Part shown: in pieces, positions 31,139 to 34,633 of the stretch
Numbering within the stretch: the stretch's first letter is position 1
How the letters are laid out: each line of letters begins with the position of its first letter
Assembly: GCA_943704425.1 (NCBI GenBank)
Contig: CALSCP010001867.1
Coordinates: 1,159-35,791 of the forward strand
Direction: 5' to 3'
DNA from: Ministeria vibrans ATCC 50519
Taxonomy: Eukaryota; Opisthokonta; Filasterea
DNA length: 34,633 nt
Position numbers and translations under genes: made by a program
The notes under the pieces: model-generated
Seen by the model: only the letters and a program-made list of their open reading frames with translations
Databases searched by the model: none
Told to the model about the DNA's origin: nothing

Positions 31139-34138
31139 GTCTCCTTACATTTTTTTTTTCGTCCTTTAGACTGTCACATTCTCGATTGTGTCTCAGTCAG
31201 TCAGTGGACAGTTCAAGCTTTCATCGAGTGGCACACAGATTTTGGTTGCAGCTGCACTCGACAGTGCCGCCAACCCCAGTGTGACTCTGAGTATTTCTGC
31301 ATCGGACACGGTCAACACCTACACCAAGAGTATCACCATCACTGTGAGCGATGTTGCCGAGCCCCCCACGAACATTTTACTTTCGGGTGACCATAGCGTC
31401 AACGAGAATGCTGCCATTGGCACGATTGTTGGGGTAAGACAATTTGCGCCAAGATGATTGTCAATAATTATTAATTTTTATAATAATGATTATTATGATA
31501 TGTGTTAAATATAATAATTATATAATATTATTTTATTCTTGTCATCAGATGGTTTCTGCTACGGATCCTGACACTGGTGATACCATCACATTTTCGACGG
31601 GCACCTCGGGTTTTTCCATTGACGTGTCGAACAACTTGAAAACTTCTGTGGTGTTTGACAGTGAGACGACGGCGTCGGTGACGGTGAACATTGTGGCGAC
31701 GGACCAGACGGGACTCAGTTCGAATGTGGACATTGTCGTGACTATAAACAATGTGAACGAGGCGCCCGTGTTTACCATGAGCACGTACACGTTCCCGGTT
31801 GCCGAGGGCACCTCATCATCCGTTGTCCTGGGCACAGTTGTTGCAAACGGTATGTCAAATCAAGGACACAGACAAGACAAAACGAACGACCTTACAAATA
31901 ATAATACTAATAATAATATTATTATAATTATGCTGTACCTTTTTTTTTTCTTTTTTTTTTTCGCTTTGTCAGATCCCGATGCGGTTGCCACTTTGGTGTA
32001 CTCGATTGTGAGCTCGACACTCTCGAATTCGTACACGCTTGACAGTTCGTCTGGTGAGGTACATGTTGCGCCCAACTACGTGCCGGACTACGAGACGGGC
32101 GTTCGCACTGTGACCTTGTCGATCCAAGTGACTGATGGCAGTCTCATTGCGGGCGCCTCTGTCGTGCTCAATGTCGCTAACACTGCCGAGGCACCTGTTG
32201 TCTCCGATGCCATTTTCAATGTTCAGGAGAACTCTGTTTCGGGCACCACAGTTGGTATGTACAAGAGAATGTAAAATGATTGTTTTAAATTGAGTTTTGT
32301 TTGCAGGCACTGCGATTGCGACGGACGGGGATGGTGATACGCTCACCTACTCACTGAATCCAACAAATGCTGCATTTACCATTGATTCTTCAACGGGTGT
32401 GATCAAGACGAACACTGTGTTGGACTTCGAGGTGAGTTTACGACATGACAATTATTGTGTTTGATTTGAGTTCATTTTTTATCTTCTTCCTCTTTCGTCT
32501 GCAGACGAACATGTTCTATTATTTGACTGTCGAAGCGAGCGATGGCACTTTGAGTGGCACAGGAAATGTGACGGTGATTGTGGCAAATTTGAACGATCTG
32601 CCTTCCTTTGACGATGCGCCTGGCTCGCGCACACGATCCATTCCCGAGAACAGTCCCACCGTACGATAGATGCTTCTGACTGATGCGGTGTTCAATTTTT
32701 ATGTTTCTTTTTTTTTTTTTTTCCTTGTTTTTGTTTTTATATATACATATGTGTGTGTGTGTGCTCAGAATGCCAATGTGGGTGCGCCTGTGACTGCGAC
32801 AGACGGTGACACGGGCAGCACGCTGAGCTTTTCCAAAACTGGAGGCACTGGGTTGAATGTGTTTGACATTGACTCGTCGTCGGGTCAGATTACGCTGATT
32901 AGCAGTCTCAACTTTGAAATCACGTAAGTGAGAGAGAAAAAAAGAAGTCGTGAACTTTGTACAAGTATTTTAGTATGTAATTTTGGTGTGTTTGCCGTGT
33001 GTGTGTTGATCAGAACGAAAATACTCACTATTGTATTTCGACGTGTAGGTCTTCGTACACGTTCCAAGTGGCTGTGACCGACAGCGTGGGCACGCCAGTG
33101 ACGGCTGTGTACACAATTACGGTGACGGATGTGGAAGAGCCGCCTGTAGTGACGGACGCGTCGTTCAGTGTGTCCGAGTCGGCGACGGCGAACACACAGA
33201 TTGGCACCATTGTCGCGTCTGATCCCGACTTTGATTCGCTCACGTACACTGTGACATCGATTGTGCCGAGCACTGGCTCGATTGCACTGGGAACGGGAGC
33301 GCAACAGAATGTGCTGTTTGTCACGGGGGCGCTTGATCACGAGACCACGGCGTCGTACAGCGTAAGTGTGACCGTGAGCGACGGCCAGTCGAGTGTGGTC
33401 GGTACATTCACTGTTTTGGTGACGGACGCCAACGAGTCGCCAGTGTTCACTGAGGCAAGCAAGGTGCGCACGGTGGCGGAGGACGCAACAGGAGGTACCC
33501 CTGTGGGTGCACCAGTTGCTGTATCGGACCCTGACACGTCAGACACTTTGACTTTCTTTGTGGACGGCGGCGATGGTGCGGCGTTCTTTACGGTGAACGC
33601 CACGTCTGGCCAGATTATGGTCAAGAACGGCGTTGTGCTCGATTTTGAGACGAAGATTGTGTACACGTTGAGCGTGGGTGTGCGCGACTCGTCGCTCCTC
33701 TCCGTTGTGGCCTCGTACCAGATTAGCGTGACCGATGTGAACGAAGCACCGACGATCACCTCTGGACAGACATTCACCGTACCCGAGAACTCCTATGTGA
33801 GCTGGATCATTGGCACCGTTGCAGTGTCAGATCCCGAAGATTCCGTGGCGGACCTGACGCTCACGATTCAGTCAGGCGACTCGGCGGGTCTTTTCAAATT
33901 TGCGAGTGCACCCAACCCAAATCGACTCGAGGTGGCGTCGGCAACGCTTGACCGTGAGACCATGACAACACCGTTTACACTGACTGTGCGAGTTACCGAC
34001 ACGAATGGCTTGTACACCGAGCAGACTATTCAAGTGACGGTCACCGATGTCAACGAGGGTCCCACCGACATCACGTTGACACCCGCTACTGTCGCTGAGT
34101 CGTCGCCCATTGCGACGACTGTTGGTCTTTTGACGACG
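23090..34138 (+). CDS. Giant secreted or surface protein: PA14-like modules, EGF, cadherin-like repeats (3' incomplete)
   Basis: Twenty-nine exons with consistent phases give 2738 residues, open at the 3' end. Main exons: 23090-23209, 23316-23435, 23530-23574, 23717-23831, 24060-24464, 24555-24719, 24773-24984, 25120-25385, 25466-26024, 26101-26238, 26303-26500, 26580-27163, 27401-27735, 27815-28106, 28193-28391, 28475-28756, 28832-28909, 28956-29060, 29125-29825, 29913-30351, 30456-30755, 30920-31102, 31170-31433, 31549-31849, 31973-32254, 32307-32431, 32505-32660, 32769-32923, 33049-34138. Met 23090 opens a clear signal peptide (MPSMRQCVLFLAICASVALS); Met 23057 is also in frame. Six PA14-like modules each begin CPxGQ/CPTDM-like and carry the DDG turn (ASSDDGSRVYVDG). 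Two EGF regions (CQNSGACTSTG, CQNGGTCTTT) follow modules four and six. From about residue 1003 there are 17 complete cadherin-like repeats and part of an 18th, with the calcium motifs xEN, DxD, FETS/LDRE and DVNEAP. PA14 modules bind glycans and cadherin repeats make rigid calcium-dependent rods, so adhesion is the likely role. No transmembrane segment is reached. Confidence 0.88.
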
Positions 34139-34335
34139 GTATCGACGATAGATTTTGTTTTTTTTTTTTTTTTTTTTTTGTCGATTTCTCGTCTTCACTT
34201 GTTATACCTTTTTCAAGTGTGTTTAATGCACCGCCACCAAGCCCTATACATGTGTGAGACTCTATTTATTGTGTTGAGTGCGTCAATGTGCGATGTTGAG
34301 ACTTGCAAAGGACTCACCGAGGCCAAATGACGTAG
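34139..34335 (+). other. Intron-like interval with T22 tract (possible assembly junction)
   Basis: A GTATCG donor at 34139 follows the cadherin-like coding sequence, and a GTAG acceptor at 34332-34335 precedes a kinase exon; both are phase 0. The interval contains T22 at 34158-34179 and then sequence with no recognisable coding in any plus-strand frame. Splicing across it would jump from the start of a cadherin repeat into the middle of a kinase N-lobe, which is implausible for a real protein. Confidence 0.55.
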
Positions 34336-34488
34336 GACGAGCAACAATTGCGAGAAGCTCTTCGGGAGGTGGAGCTCACACGGCTGTTTGACCACCCCAA
34401 CATCATTCCGATTGTTGCCAGCGAGAGTGTAGTGGACACGCGGATACACGGCACGCGCAACGTTCACATCGTGATGCCGTTCTTTCCG
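34336..34488 (+). CDS. STK16/NAK-family protein kinase, single internal exon
   Basis: A 51-codon exon bounded by an AG acceptor and a GTAGAC donor. It reads DEQQLREALREVELTRLF, then DHPNIIPIVASE, and ends VHIVMPFFP. This is helix C and strands 4-5 of a protein kinase; EQQ-x-REEAxRE...LFxHPNI and the LLPFF hinge are typical of STK16/MPSK1 in the NAK family (Golgi and endocytic regulators, substrate AP2 or others). The glutamate of helix C that pairs with the ATP-binding lysine is present. The preceding exons with the glycine loop and lysine are not in the window. Either it is a separate kinase gene cut off by the contig, or it belongs to a different locus joined at the T22 tract. Confidence 0.65.
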
Positions 34489-34496
34489 GTAGACAG

Positions 34497-34534
34497 TGTG
34501 TGTGTGAGAGAGAGTATGTGTGTGAGAGAGAGTA

Positions 34535-34633
<99 letters not shown>
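34497..34633. repeat. (GT)n/(GA)n microsatellite at the right end
   Basis: Alternating GT and GA blocks, then a long GT run (about 34530-34600) and a GA run to the last base. It lies in the intron after the kinase exon. Like the left end, the window stops inside a simple repeat, which fits an assembly limit. Confidence 0.9.

Noticed and set aside
23090-34138. Bacterial origin, suggested by VNEAPT-type repeats common in bacterial adhesins
   Set aside because: The gene has 28 introns with GT-AG ends and consistent phases, a eukaryotic signal peptide and EGF modules. The repeats also carry LDRE/FETS and xEN motifs of cadherins.
34336-34488. Cadherin receptor tyrosine kinase
   Set aside because: The exon matches the NAK/STK16 serine/threonine kinase pattern, and the part before helix C is missing, so a continuous receptor kinase is not supported.
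1-34633. CRISPR array, integron or bacterial mobile element
   Set aside because: No regularly spaced direct repeats with unique spacers, no transposase or integrase and no attachment sites were seen. The repeats are simple-sequence.

Overview
This is a eukaryotic nuclear contig. Nearly every gene has GT-AG introns whose phases join cleanly, the intergenic DNA is AT-rich and full of microsatellites, and there are no operons. Gene content points to a unicellular relative of animals (Holozoa) or a close outgroup: a TEAD transcription factor with its YAP-binding domain, an HPS6-like BLOC-2 subunit, a DCAF6-type ubiquitin-ligase receptor, an exostosin-type glycosyltransferase, an APAF1-like NB-ARC/WD40 protein and a giant secreted PA14/EGF/cadherin-repeat protein. 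The placement is inferred from families, not measured.

Layout, left to right. The last exon of a class I glutamine synthetase (+) is followed, 84 bp on, by TEAD (+). Then come an HPS6-like gene (+) and mitochondrial ribosomal protein uL18m (+). An AT-rich kilobase carries an ankyrin-repeat relic and four copies of a short 3'-end motif. A GT64-type glycosyltransferase (-) and an Osm1-like fumarate reductase (-) follow. The reductase is divergent from a compact DCAF6 homologue (+), with 115 bp between the two ATGs. DCAF6 converges on a 1469-residue HEPN-like/NB-ARC/WD40 protein (-), and an LRR/WD40 gene (-) lies upstream of that one. From 23.1 kb to the right edge runs a gene (+) of at least 29 exons and at least 2738 residues: signal peptide, six PA14-like modules, two EGF regions and 17 complete plus one partial cadherin-like repeats. 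It breaks off at a T22 tract. Beyond that lies a single exon of an STK16-like kinase with no N-lobe, so the junction is suspect.

The genes do not form one pathway. Two themes stand out. One is animal-type signalling and adhesion machinery in what looks like a protist (TEAD, cadherin/PA14, BLOC-2, DCAF6). The other is a pair of repeat-receptor genes (HEPN/NB-ARC/WD40 and LRR/WD40) side by side on the minus strand, resembling innate-immunity or cell-death STAND receptors. The most notable observations are the HEPN-like domain where APAF1 has its CARD, the likely ER retention of the fumarate reductase (signal peptide plus C-terminal TDEL), loss of the palmitoylated cysteine in the TEAD, and the PA14-EGF-cadherin architecture. 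Both window ends lie in AG/CT or GT/GA microsatellites, so both are probably assembly limits.
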